From an uncultured Oscillospiraceae bacterium (lineage in GTDB: Bacteria; Bacillota; Clostridia; Oscillospirales; Ruminococcaceae), in the NCBI GenBank assembly GCA_902490585.1, contig CABUEI010000001.1:124001-188000 (forward strand): a stretch of DNA of 64,000 bases, written 5' to 3'. Below are positions 44,202 to 52,514 of this stretch, piece by piece. Made by a program: the position numbers and the translations under genes. The notes under the pieces were generated by a model. The model had not been told where the DNA came from, searched no databases, and saw only the letters and a list, made by a program, of their open reading frames with translations. Position 1 is the stretch's first letter. Each line of letters starts with the position of its first letter.

Positions 44202-45335
44202 TTGAAGATTATTTCCGACTCAACGCCGCTTATTGACGGCTACCGTATGCCTGCGGAATTTTCATCGCACAGCGGTTGTATAATAATATTCCCCGAACGG
44301 TCAGATTCATGGCAGTACGGCGGTGTAAAAGCAAAGAAAGCGTTCTGCGAGGTTGCCTGTGCCATTGCAAAAAGCGAAAAGGTCACCGTTCTCGCCTCAT
44401 TTGAACAGTATGAAAACGCACGCAGAATGTTACCTCCTCATATCCGTGTTGTTGAAATGTCCTCGGACGACGCATGGGCAAGAGATGTTTCACCCGAATT
44501 TGTCGTAAACGACAAGGGTGATATGCGTGGTGTGGACTGGTATTTCAACGCATGGGGCGGTCTTGTTGACGGACTTTATTTCCCGTGGGACAAGGATAAC
44601 AAGATAGCACGCAAGGTCTGCGATATGCTTGATGTAGACGTGTATGACTTCAGCGATTTCGTGCTTGAAGGCGGAAGTATAAGCTCGGACGGCGAGGGTA
44701 CAATTCTCACCACCGAGGCGTGTCTGCTCAGTGCGGGAAGAAATCCGCAGATGTCAAAAGCGGAAATCGAAGAAAATCTCTGCGAGGGACTGGGTGCGAA
44801 AAAGGTAATATGGCTTCCCGGCGGAATACTCGGCGATGAAACCAACGAACACGTTGACAATATCTGTGTGTTTGCCGCCCCGCACACCGTGCTTTTATCA
44901 TGGTGCGAGGACGAAACAAGCGAACAGTACAAGATGTGCCGGGCCTGCCTTGACGTGCTTGAAAACAGCACAGACGCACTCGGCAGAAAGATAGATGTTG
45001 TAAAGCTTGCCATGCCAAAACCGATATACATGACCGAAGAAGAGGTAGAGGGACTGGATCTGTTCGACGGCGAGCCTACAAGAGATACGGTAAGTCCGCT
45101 CAGTGCAAGCTATGTAAATCTTTATATCGGTAACAAGGTCGTGGTAATGCCTGCATTCGCCGGTGAGAATACCGAATATGACCTCAGGGCAAAGCAAGAG
45201 GTACAAAAAGTATTCCCCGACCGTGAAATAATACAGATATACGCCCGTGATATACTTATCGGCGGCGGAAATATACACTGTATAACCCACCAGATACCGT
45301 CATTTGTCAGAAAGGAAACTCCCTATGATGAGTAA
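44202..45335 (+). CDS. aguA: Agmatine deiminase
   Basis: 377 residues from TTG 44202, eight bases after AAAGGAG. Hydrolyses agmatine to N-carbamoylputrescine and ammonia. Family motifs: MPAEFSSHSGCIIIFPER, DDAWARDVSPEF, FVLEGGSISSDGEGT, WLPGGILGDETNEHVDN with catalytic His, and the C-terminal nucleophile in GGGNIHCITHQIP. It is 22 bp from iorB, so probably in one operon with it. Coupled by overlap to aguB. Confidence 0.95.
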   Translation: MKIISDSTPLIDGYRMPAEFSSHSGCIIIFPERSDSWQYGGVKAKKAFCEVACAIAKSEKVTVLASFEQYENARRMLPPHIRVVEMSSDDAWARDVSPEFVVNDKGDMRGVDWYFNAWGGLVDGLYFPWDKDNKIARKVCDMLDVDVYDFSDFVLEGGSISSDGEGTILTTEACLLSAGRNPQMSKAEIEENLCEGLGAKKVIWLPGGILGDETNEHVDNICVFAAPHTVLLSWCEDETSEQYKMCRACLDVLENSTDALGRKIDVVKLAMPKPIYMTEEEVEGLDLFDGEPTRDTVSPLSASYVNLYIGNKVVVMPAFAGENTEYDLRAKQEVQKVFPDREIIQIYARDILIGGGNIHCITHQIPSFVRKETPYDE

Positions 45336-46206
45336 TGTCAAGGTTGCGGCAGTCCAGATGAGCTGTAGCGACGACCGTGAAGAAAATATAGCAAAGGCAG
45401 AGCGTATGGTAAGACAGGCGGCATCGGACGGAGCGAATGTGATACTTCTCCCCGAGCTGTTCGAGCTTCCGTACTTTTGTCAGGAGAAGAATTACGATTA
45501 CTATTATCTTGCTGACAAAACCGAAGAAAATCCTGCCGTAAAGCGTTTTATGCAGGTCGCAAAGGAAACCGGTACGGTTATCCCCGTCAGCTTCTACGAA
45601 AAGCACGGAAACGCATTTTTCAATACGATAGCTATGATAGACTGTGACGGCTCACTTATGGGAATATACCGTAAGAGCCACATTCCCGATGACCATTTCT
45701 ACCAGGAGAAGTTCTACTTCACACCGGGCGACACGGGCTTTAAGGTGTGGAACACGAAATTCGGCTGTATCGGTGTAGGTATATGCTGGGATCAGTGGTT
45801 CCCCGAAGCAGCACGCTGTATGGCGCTTATGGGTGCGGATATGCTCCTTTACCCCACCGCTATCGGCAGTGAGCCTATACTGGAGTGCGACTCGATGCCG
45901 CACTGGAGAAGAGCTATGCAGGGTCACTCAGCCGCAAACTTAGTGCCTGTAATTGCCGCTAACAGAATAGGTACGGAGTATGTTCACCCCACTCCCGAAA
46001 ATCAAAATCAGGATTCATCGCTGACGTTCTACGGCTCATCGTTTATCACCGACGCTACCGGTGCAATAGTTGCCGAGGCTGACAGAACGGACGAGGCGGT
46101 TATCACTGCGGTTATCGACCACGAGCAGAACCGTGACCTGCGTCAGAGCTGGGGCGTGTTCCGTGACCGCCGACCCGAGTTGTACGGAAAGATTATGGAA
46201 CATTGA
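45325..46206 (+). CDS. aguB: N-carbamoylputrescine amidase
   Basis: 293 residues. Nitrilase-superfamily enzyme giving putrescine, CO2 and ammonia. Triad: Glu in LLPELFELPYF, Lys in YRKSHIPDD, Cys in GVGICWDQWFPE. ATG 45325 (or 45328) follows AGAAAGGAAA and overlaps the aguA 3' end by 11 bp; an ORF start at 45304 lies before that site. With aguA it completes the agmatine route to putrescine. Confidence 0.95.
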   Translation: MMSNVKVAAVQMSCSDDREENIAKAERMVRQAASDGANVILLPELFELPYFCQEKNYDYYYLADKTEENPAVKRFMQVAKETGTVIPVSFYEKHGNAFFNTIAMIDCDGSLMGIYRKSHIPDDHFYQEKFYFTPGDTGFKVWNTKFGCIGVGICWDQWFPEAARCMALMGADMLLYPTAIGSEPILECDSMPHWRRAMQGHSAANLVPVIAANRIGTEYVHPTPENQNQDSSLTFYGSSFITDATGAIVAEADRTDEAVITAVIDHEQNRDLRQSWGVFRDRRPELYGKIMEH

Positions 46207-46220
46207 CAGAAGATCTTTTC

Positions 46221-46249
46221 TTGACAACCCCCGACCGTTATGCTAAAAT
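46221..46249 (+). promoter_or_regulatory. Promoter of pnuC
   Basis: TTGACA (46221-46226), exact 17-base spacer, TAAAAT (46244-46249), starting 15 bp after the aguB stop. Confidence 0.85.
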
Positions 46250-46271
46250 AACAATACAAACAATACAATAA

Positions 46272-46350
46272 TTCTGCCACCGGGTAGAGATGCGAAAGCA
46301 CCGTAGTACATCGTTAGGTCTTTGAAGATGTACCTGCGGTGCTTTTTCGG
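46272..46350 (+). promoter_or_regulatory. Terminator-type attenuator or riboswitch leader of pnuC
   Basis: A very stable hairpin (AAAGCACCGTA-GTACATC 46295-46312 with GATGTAC-C-TGCGGTGCTTT 46327-46345) ending in five T lies between promoter and gene. Its 5' arm is also part of an alternative hairpin GG(T)-AGAGA-TGC-GAAA-GCA-CC (46283-46302). The shared segment GCACC makes the two folds exclusive, the usual logic of a transcriptional riboswitch. I cannot assign it to a known class. Confidence 0.6.
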
Positions 46351-46369
46351 TAAATATACGGAGGATACA

Positions 46370-47068
46370 ATGCTCAGAAAACTGAACAACTACTTCACAA
46401 CCTTTGAAAAAATACTATGGATAGGCTCGTTAGTGCTGATAACAGGCTCTGCCGTTATGTTCGGCAAGGACGGGATACTGTCCGTCATAGCGTCGCTTAT
46501 CGGTGCTACCTCGCTTTTGCTCAATGCCAAAGGCAACCCCATAGGACAGGCTCTCGGCGTGATTTTCAGCATACTCTATGCGATAATCTCCTTCTCCTTT
46601 GCCTATTACGGCGAGATGATAACCTATCTCGGACTCACAGGACCTATGGCGCTTGCCGCTTTTATAAGCTGGATAAGAAATCCGTTTGCAAAGGGCAAGG
46701 CTGAGGTAAAGGTAAATCATATCCACAGGGGCGAGGTTCTCTTTATGTTCATACTCACCGCCGTTGTCACCGTAGTTTTCTACTTCGTACTCGACTTTTT
46801 CAACACGGCAAATCTTATTCCGAGTACCGTTTCCGTCACAACGAGCTTCCTCGCCGTATATCTCACATTCCGCCGCAACCGTTTCTTCGCTGTCGCCTAT
46901 GCCGCAAATGATATAGTGCTTATAATCCTGTGGTCGCTCGCCGCCTTGACCGATATAAGCTATATCTCGGTCGTAGTCTGCTTTGTGATTTTCTTTGTAA
47001 ATGACATATACGGCTTTGTAAGCTGGAGCGCAATGCGGAAAAGACAGGCGGCTGAAATTCAGCCGTGA
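46370..47068 (+). CDS. pnuC: PnuC-family vitamin/nucleoside transporter
   Basis: 232 residues, about seven TM segments. Facilitated uptake of nicotinamide riboside is the founding PnuC function; relatives carry thiamine or riboflavin. Family positions: TSLLLNAKGNPIGQALGV, SFAYYGEMITYLGLTGPMA, ANDIVLIILWSLA, and NDIYGFVSWSAMRKRQ at the C-terminus. ATG 46370 follows GGAGGATACA. The ORF start at 46322 lies inside the leader hairpin and is rejected. The identity of the substrate would follow from what the leader senses. Confidence 0.9.
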   Translation: MLRKLNNYFTTFEKILWIGSLVLITGSAVMFGKDGILSVIASLIGATSLLLNAKGNPIGQALGVIFSILYAIISFSFAYYGEMITYLGLTGPMALAAFISWIRNPFAKGKAEVKVNHIHRGEVLFMFILTAVVTVVFYFVLDFFNTANLIPSTVSVTTSFLAVYLTFRRNRFFAVAYAANDIVLIILWSLAALTDISYISVVVCFVIFFVNDIYGFVSWSAMRKRQAAEIQP

Positions 47069-47082
47069 ATATAAGGCATAAA

Positions 47083-47116
47083 AAAATGACGTTATCGACA
47101 AGATAGCGTCATTTTT
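47083..47116. terminator. Terminator between pnuC and tfoX
   Basis: 10-bp stem TGACGTTATC/GATAGCGTCA (47087-47111), T5 on the plus side and A6 before it, so it can act in both directions. Confidence 0.88.
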
Positions 47117-47179
47117 AATATACAGTTTTTCGGTATTCAAAGCTCCGTCCGCATATATTCACGGCAGGCAAGGCCCGGT

Positions 47180-47487
47180 TTATTTCTTCTTGACTTTATT
47201 TTTCGGCACAGGCGTTATCCGTTCGAGAATTTCGACCGCCTTTGCCGTAAGCTCCCTGTCCTCTATGTCAAGTATATAATGCTTCTTTGCACTGTCATAC
47301 GGCACACCGCACTCAGCGCCCGACATAAGTTCTTCGATTTCGGGAAGCTTTTTAACATATACCGTGTTATCGCAGACGAGCAGGACAGGCTTATCATTGA
47401 CATAAACCATATACTCGCCGAACATCTTTTTATACCGCACGTTTTCGATACCGACAAGCTGTTCGCAGACAAATTCTATGTTGCCAT
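47180..47487 (-). pseudogene. TfoX N-terminal domain protein, frameshift near start
   Basis: About 101 residues. IEFVCEQLVG, YKKMFGEYMVYVNDKP, VKKLPEIEELM and a C-terminal Lys-rich tail match the TfoX/Sxy N-domain (competence-regulator-related, also widespread with unknown role). The intact frame lacks an acceptable start after the nhaC stop. AGGAGCTGAGAA is followed by ATG 47487 in another frame (ATGGCAACATAG, stop after three codons). One added A in GGCAACATA would read Met-Ala-Asn-Ile-Glu and restore the gene. Thus a one-base deletion or sequence error. The gene follows nhaC by a few bases. Confidence 0.7.
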
Positions 47488-47490
47488 TTC

Positions 47491-49131
47491 TCAGCTCCTG
47501 CTTTCTTTTCTCTTTACAAAATATCTTATTGCAAACAGCACCGCCAACATAAGTGCTACCGAGAAGCCGAGTACAACGAACACATTCTGTACAAAGCCTG
47601 ACAGCAGATAGCCTACAATGCATACTGCCGCAACGGTCAGTGCATAAGGGAGCTGTGTTGAAACGTGGTTTACATGGTCACACTGTGCGCCTGTTGATGC
47701 CATTATAGTGGTATCGGATATAGGCGAACAATGGTCGCCGCACACCGCACCTGCAAGGCACGCTGAAATGCAGATAATAACCATTGACGGAATTTCACCC
47801 GTCTGCGCAATGTTTGCAAGCTCGGGCTCGAACACGCTAGTAACGATCGGGATAAGTATGCCGAATGTTCCCCACGATGTTCCTGTGGCAAATGCAAGTC
47901 CTATGGCAACTACAAACAGAATTACGGGCAGAAGTACGCTCAGTGCGGTTGCACTCTGTACAACTCCGGAAACAAACTTGCCTGCTTCAAGGTGGTTTGT
48001 CATCGTTTTAAGCGTCCATGCAAAAGTCAGTATAAGTATCGCAGGCACCATCTGCTTGAATCCTGCGGCGATAGAATCCATACATTCGTTGAATTTCAGC
48101 ACACGGCGGAGCATATAATATGCGATTATAACTATCAGCGCCGAGATAGAGCCGAGCGACAGACCGTAAGCCGCATCGCAGTTTGCAAATGCCGTCACAA
48201 AATCCGTACCCGAGAAAAATCCGCCGGTATAAATCATACCCACAACGCAGAACACGATAAGCACAGCAACCGGAAGTATAAGGTCAATAACCCTGCCACG
48301 CTCGGTAACCGGCTGTGCGTCCTGCTCATAAGTATTGTTTTTTGTTGTGAAAATATCACCGTTCTTTGCGTTATCCTCGTGTATTTTCATCGGTCCGTAA
48401 TCCGTATCGCTCACCGATATGAATATTACCATAAGTATCGTTAAAAATGCGTACAGATTATACGGGATAGTGTTTATGAACAGTGATATTCCGTTTACGC
48501 CCTCGACCGTACCGCTTACCGCCGCCGCCCACGATGAGATAGGTGCGATAATGCAGATAGGTGCGGCTGTCGAATCTATAAGATAAGCGAGCTTTGAACG
48601 TGATATGTTGTGCTTGTCGGTTATCGGCCTCATTACCGAGCCTACAGTCAGACAGTTGAAATAATCGTCTACGAATATCAGCACACCGAGGAAAAACGTT
48701 GACAGTGCAACTCCCCGTCTGCCCTTGATATGAGCCGCCGCCCATTCGCCGTAGGCACGGCTGCCGCCTGCCTTGTTCATCAGTACGACGATTATTCCCA
48801 GTACAACAAGGAACACCAGTATTCCGACATTGTATGCGTTTGAAAGATTTGTTATAAGTCCGTCCTGCACGACCGCCTTGAACGTTCCCTCAAATCCCGT
48901 TCCCGATGCCGCCGCATAGATTATTCCGCCCGACAGTATTCCGACAAACAGCGAGGAATACACTTCCTTTGTGATAAGCGCAAGCCCTATCGCTATTATC
49001 GGTGGGAACAGCGACCAGAGCGTCCCCTTGGCTTCGGTTATCGGTGCGGCAATAATACAGCATACCGTAAAAGCCACGATCAGCAAAGCAAATACTATCC
49101 TGCTGACATGAGAAAATTTCTTCTTTTCCAT
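47491..49131 (-). CDS. nhaC: Na+/H+ antiporter, NhaC family
   Basis: 546 residues, about 12 TM segments. GTLWSLFPPIIAIGLALITKEV opens the first conserved unit, followed by FVDDYFNCLTVGSVMRPITD and the later SWGTFGILIPI and AVCGDHCSPISDTTIMAS, hallmarks of NhaC-type antiporters including amino-acid/sodium exchangers such as MleN. ATG 49131 follows AAGGAAGTAACA. It is near tfoX but that coupling is likely incidental. The cation or metabolite pair cannot be set from sequence. Confidence 0.92.
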   Translation of the reverse strand: MEKKKFSHVSRIVFALLIVAFTVCCIIAAPITEAKGTLWSLFPPIIAIGLALITKEVYSSLFVGILSGGIIYAAASGTGFEGTFKAVVQDGLITNLSNAYNVGILVFLVVLGIIVVLMNKAGGSRAYGEWAAAHIKGRRGVALSTFFLGVLIFVDDYFNCLTVGSVMRPITDKHNISRSKLAYLIDSTAAPICIIAPISSWAAAVSGTVEGVNGISLFINTIPYNLYAFLTILMVIFISVSDTDYGPMKIHEDNAKNGDIFTTKNNTYEQDAQPVTERGRVIDLILPVAVLIVFCVVGMIYTGGFFSGTDFVTAFANCDAAYGLSLGSISALIVIIAYYMLRRVLKFNECMDSIAAGFKQMVPAILILTFAWTLKTMTNHLEAGKFVSGVVQSATALSVLLPVILFVVAIGLAFATGTSWGTFGILIPIVTSVFEPELANIAQTGEIPSMVIICISACLAGAVCGDHCSPISDTTIMASTGAQCDHVNHVSTQLPYALTVAAVCIVGYLLSGFVQNVFVVLGFSVALMLAVLFAIRYFVKRKESRS

Positions 49132-49297
49132 TGTTACTTCCTTTTCGCCCGTAAGCCTGTCACACGGGCGGATTTACGTTTTAAGATACTTTTATGGTAC
49201 ATTATTTTGACCTTGTTGTCAAGCGTTTACAGCATAAAACCGCTGTAAATCTGTGTGTGTAAATCTTTGTAAAAAACAAATCGGATAACCTACAATT

Positions 49298-50317
49298 TTA
49301 TAATCGGTTTTTCTTATTACCGTCTTTCCTTATGATATGATCCTCTTTGACAAACAGCTTTATAAGTCGGGGGTATCTGTCCGCATTGCTCATTATATAA
49401 GTTGATGCAGCAACATACAATATCGCAAAAACAAAGTAAACTCCCGATAAAACGAATAAGGTCTTGCGGTTTTCGTCGTTTACACTGTTTACATCGTCAA
49501 GCGAAACATAACAGGTGTTGCCGCAGGAAAACAGGCGTATATCGGTTTCTTCGTCGTTTTCTTTATCAATGTAACCTATCTCAAATTCCCTGTTCTTTGA
49601 TATGTTTATCTCAATATCTTTATATTCCTGCGAATTATCTTCTATAAATCCGGTTGCAAACGTCCGCTTCTCACCGGCTGTATCCGATACCGTAATTATA
49701 AATCTGCCACTGTTATCGCTTTTGTCAAAGTGATATTCCGTAATTCTTCCCGTATATATTGTTATTTCATCGGGCATTATATCTGGGGTTGCAAACAACG
49801 CAACAACGAGCGAAAATACAGGTGCCGCCATAACAATAATATCAACAAGAATAAACCCTCCGGGGTTGCGGATATTACCACGGAACAGCTTTGATTTTTC
49901 AGAGTTTATGACCTCGGCATTTTCCGAACGCTGTATCAGTTCCTTTGCAAAGCCGTCAACATTGAAAGCATTTTCATCTATCAATATAAGCCTTTTACCG
50001 ACAGTGATAATCAGATTTCCGCCGTAACGTATTTTCTTCACTTGTGAATATTCATACCTGTGTGTTATCCTCAGCATATCCCGATAAGTAAAGTCCTTAT
50101 CGGTGTAATCTACCCTCTGGTTTACAGTAAGGACAAGTATAACGCCAAGCACGACAAATACACCGAATACGATACAGGTAGCCATACCTGCACCGCTTAT
50201 TGCCGCAGCTACCGTCACAACGCCGGAAAAAAGTGCGCATACAAGCCCGATAACCGCTATCTCTCTGCTGTTTATTACCATCCTGTAATCTATTTTGTTT
50301 TTTGATTTATCTTTCAT
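49298..50317 (-). CDS. Hypothetical membrane protein, 339 residues
   Basis: Two TM segments at about residues 20-72, then a soluble stretch with strands YEYSQVKKIRYGGNLIITVGKRLILIDE that looks like a PH-type (bPH) fold, two more TM at about 158-178 and 285-310, and a soluble beta region between. No motif that I can name. ATG 50317 follows AGAGGAAACA. It may be transcribed from the promoter at 50549-50577 across the GNAT remnant. Confidence 0.65.
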   Translation of the reverse strand: MKDKSKNKIDYRMVINSREIAVIGLVCALFSGVVTVAAAISGAGMATCIVFGVFVVLGVILVLTVNQRVDYTDKDFTYRDMLRITHRYEYSQVKKIRYGGNLIITVGKRLILIDENAFNVDGFAKELIQRSENAEVINSEKSKLFRGNIRNPGGFILVDIIVMAAPVFSLVVALFATPDIMPDEITIYTGRITEYHFDKSDNSGRFIITVSDTAGEKRTFATGFIEDNSQEYKDIEINISKNREFEIGYIDKENDEETDIRLFSCGNTCYVSLDDVNSVNDENRKTLFVLSGVYFVFAILYVAASTYIMSNADRYPRLIKLFVKEDHIIRKDGNKKNRL

Positions 50318-50358
50318 TGTTTCCTCTTATGAGTACATCTCTGCATTATCATCGTTCA

Positions 50359-50512
50359 TTATATGATCTGTTTTTCATACGCAATACGGAGTGAACCGTC
50401 AGCAACATAAATGATACCGCATTTTGCAAATCCGTTTTTCTCAATAAGATGCCTCGTTTCTTGTTATCCTTATGCGTATCTATCGCACAAGAGTTATTGT
50501 CAGCCGAGACAT
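50359..50512 (-). pseudogene. GNAT acetyltransferase remnant (internal deletion, frameshift)
   Basis: AAGGAG and ATG 50512 (reading Met-Ser-Arg) are followed not by an intact gene but by scraps of the C-terminal half of a GNAT protein. One frame reads CAIDTHKDNKK, and after a single lost base another reads LIEKNGFAKCGIIYVADG then RIAYEK to a stop at 50359. These are the usual last strands of GNAT enzymes. The body of the gene is gone. It lies behind an intact promoter that is a near copy of the promoter of the neighbouring GNAT gene. Confidence 0.65.
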
Positions 50513-50548
50513 CTGTTTTCTCCTTGCCGTTTATTCTTATATGAATTT

Positions 50549-50577
50549 ATTATAATCGATTTAACTTCTTCGGTCAA
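50549..50577 (-). promoter_or_regulatory. Promoter upstream of GNAT remnant
   Basis: Minus strand TTGACC (50577-50572), 17 bases, TATAAT (50554-50549). Preceded by GGAATTTTTGG, identical to the region before the promoter at 51269-51297. Confidence 0.75.
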
Positions 50578-50629
50578 CCAAAAATTCCACCCCGATAACC
50601 CGGGACGGAAAAAATCTGTATTCAATATG

Positions 50630-51226
50630 CTATCCGAACCCGTCAATCTTCCCTGTACTCCATAGTATACAGATACTGCCGGATTTCAGTTGCTTTTTAG
50701 CGGTATTCTTCATTCCGCACTTAGTGTATTTAGCTACCTTAAGCTCAGTGTCGGTATCAAGTACGCAGGGTATACCCTCCCTTGCCGCTTCGGAAAACGG
50801 GTGTTCCAGTATCTTTTTCATATACCCTTTTCCCTGATATTCACGCAGAACGACTACCATAGAAACAGCAACATAGTCCTTTTCCTTTTTGTAAACTTTA
50901 GCATAAAGTTCTTCGCTTGAGCCTGCAACAGTTCTCACACTGCGAAATGACATCTCCCTTAGCATTCTCCCAACCATATGTAACGCAGGCTTCAGCTTTA
51001 TTTTAGTGCTTTTGCGCCAATACGCAAGAAACCCCTCGTGACTGTCGGACGTAGTGTACAAAACCCCCGAATTGTAGAAATACTCCGTCATTATCTCAAA
51101 CGCCTTTATAATATCCTCACGGGGCGCAGTTGTGGCAATACCGTCGCCCTCTGCGGCGAAGGCTTCTCCGATAAGCGTTCCGTAATGCGCCAGCTCTTCC
51201 TTTGTCATATTGCTTACTTTCTGCAT
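50630..51226 (-). CDS. GNAT family N-acetyltransferase
   Basis: 198 residues. The acetyl-CoA-binding loop is EYQGKGYMKKILEHPF near residue 125, preceded by the strand YVAVSMVVVLREYQG and followed by the terminal strand pair VAKYTKCGMKN. N-terminal helices MTKEELAHYGTLIGEAF are usual for this group. Substrate unknown. ATG 51226 follows GGAGCGGAAAAACC. Monocistronic, promoter at 51269-51297. Confidence 0.85.
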   Translation of the reverse strand: MQKVSNMTKEELAHYGTLIGEAFAAEGDGIATTAPREDIIKAFEIMTEYFYNSGVLYTTSDSHEGFLAYWRKSTKIKLKPALHMVGRMLREMSFRSVRTVAGSSEELYAKVYKKEKDYVAVSMVVVLREYQGKGYMKKILEHPFSEAAREGIPCVLDTDTELKVAKYTKCGMKNTAKKQLKSGSICILWSTGKIDGFG

Positions 51227-51268
51227 GGTTTTTCCGCTCCTGTTTTAATGTTAGTTATTGCTAATTAT

Positions 51269-51297
51269 ATTATAACCGATTTCAGTCCGGCGGTCAA
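51269..51297 (-). promoter_or_regulatory. Promoter of the GNAT gene
   Basis: Minus strand TTGACC (51297-51292), 17 bases, TATAAT (51274-51269). Confidence 0.8.
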
Positions 51298-51403
51298 CCA
51301 AAAATTCCGCAATTTCCAAAGCAGACCATTTTATGTCAAAAACAGCGTTTTACCTGCATACCGCAAACGTCAATAAAATCAGCCGTATATTATGCAAAAA
51401 CTG

Positions 51404-51454
51404 TTTTCGCATTTTTTATTTCGGCATTTTCCATCCTTTTCGCATTTTTTATTT
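51404..51454. repeat. Direct repeat in the gap between GNAT gene and restriction cassette
   Basis: TTTTCGCATTTTTTATTT occurs at 51404-51421 and again at 51437-51454. The rest of 51298-51500 is AT-rich with no gene visible. Confidence 0.6.
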
Positions 51455-51507
51455 TGCTGTTTTACTCCTTTTCCGCACTTTTTGCAATACCTCTCCTCGT
51501 TTTTGCA

Positions 51508-51545
51508 CAAAAAACCCCACCCCCGAAATCACGGAGGCGGAGTTT
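51508..51545 (-). terminator. Terminator at the 3' end of the restriction cassette
   Basis: Imperfect stem CCCCACCCCCG/CGGAGGCGGAG with loop AAATCA, followed on the minus strand by six T. Close in sequence to the ackA terminator at 55125-55157. Confidence 0.75.
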
Positions 51546-51572
51546 CGCAATTTTTCATTTAACTTTTCCTGT

Positions 51573-52514
51573 TTATTTTAATTGCATTTTTATATTATGT
51601 GCGATTTCTCTTACAAAAGGTATTACCACCGTATTACCACATTGCTTATACATACTCTTTATCGGAATGTCCGGAAAACCGAAATCCTTCGGAAAACCTT
51701 GCAACGCAAGACATTCTTCCGGTGTTATTCTCCTTATTCCGAAATCATCTCTGATAATCGGCACACGGTTATACCAAGTACCCATATTCGCCTTTAACGT
51801 AAAAGATATTCCGCCGTTGCTTTTTTGAATTCCATAATCCGAAAATCTGTATATTTGATTTTTATCCGTAATAACAGCTTTCATTTTTTGATACTGAACT
51901 GAATTTTCAGAAAGATAAAATTTGTAATCTGCTTTTACGGAACGGTTAATAATATCAAAAATATGTTTATGCAACGGTCGTTCTTCCGGAAAGCAAAAAT
52001 GGTTGCAAATCTCATAATCATTAAACGCAACTATGTACGTTCTTGTTCTGTGTTGCGGTATTCCATAATTACAAGCATCTGCAATTACATATCGTATATA
52101 ATAATCTCTCTCGGAAAGTTCATTGTGTATTCGATTGAATGTTTTGCCATTGTCGTGTTCGGTAAGATTTGCGACATTTTCAAGAAATATGATCTTAGGT
52201 TTTTTAACGTCTGCGATTCTCATTATTTCAAAGAAAAGATTGCCTCTTTCATCGGCAAAGCCTTTTTTATTACCGCATATTGAAAACGATTGACACGGAA
52301 ATCCTGCAACAAGAACATCGAAATCCGGTATATCATCTGCATCGACTTCTCTTATATCCGATTCGGATAATATAGTATAAGGAAAATTGTGCTTATAGGT
52401 TTTACAAGCATCTTTATCAAATTCATTTGCCCATACGACTTCAAATCCCGCTTGTTGAAAAGCCAAATCAATTCCACCGATACCGGCAAATAAACCGCAT
52501 ACTTTGTTTTTCAT
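51573..52514 (-). CDS. C5 cytosine DNA methyltransferase (second)
   Basis: 313 residues. Motif I GLFAGIGGIDLAFQQAG, catalytic motif IV AGFPCQSFS, motif VI ENVANL, motif VIII QHRTRTYIVAF, motif IX RRITPEECLALQGFP, motif X YKQCGNTVVIP. Complete but short, with a compact target-recognition region. Its start overlaps the endonuclease stop by one base. Expected to methylate within the target of the endonuclease, or a second site. Confidence 0.94.
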   Translation of the reverse strand: MKNKVCGLFAGIGGIDLAFQQAGFEVVWANEFDKDACKTYKHNFPYTILSESDIREVDADDIPDFDVLVAGFPCQSFSICGNKKGFADERGNLFFEIMRIADVKKPKIIFLENVANLTEHDNGKTFNRIHNELSERDYYIRYVIADACNYGIPQHRTRTYIVAFNDYEICNHFCFPEERPLHKHIFDIINRSVKADYKFYLSENSVQYQKMKAVITDKNQIYRFSDYGIQKSNGGISFTLKANMGTWYNRVPIIRDDFGIRRITPEECLALQGFPKDFGFPDIPIKSMYKQCGNTVVIPFVREIAHNIKMQLK

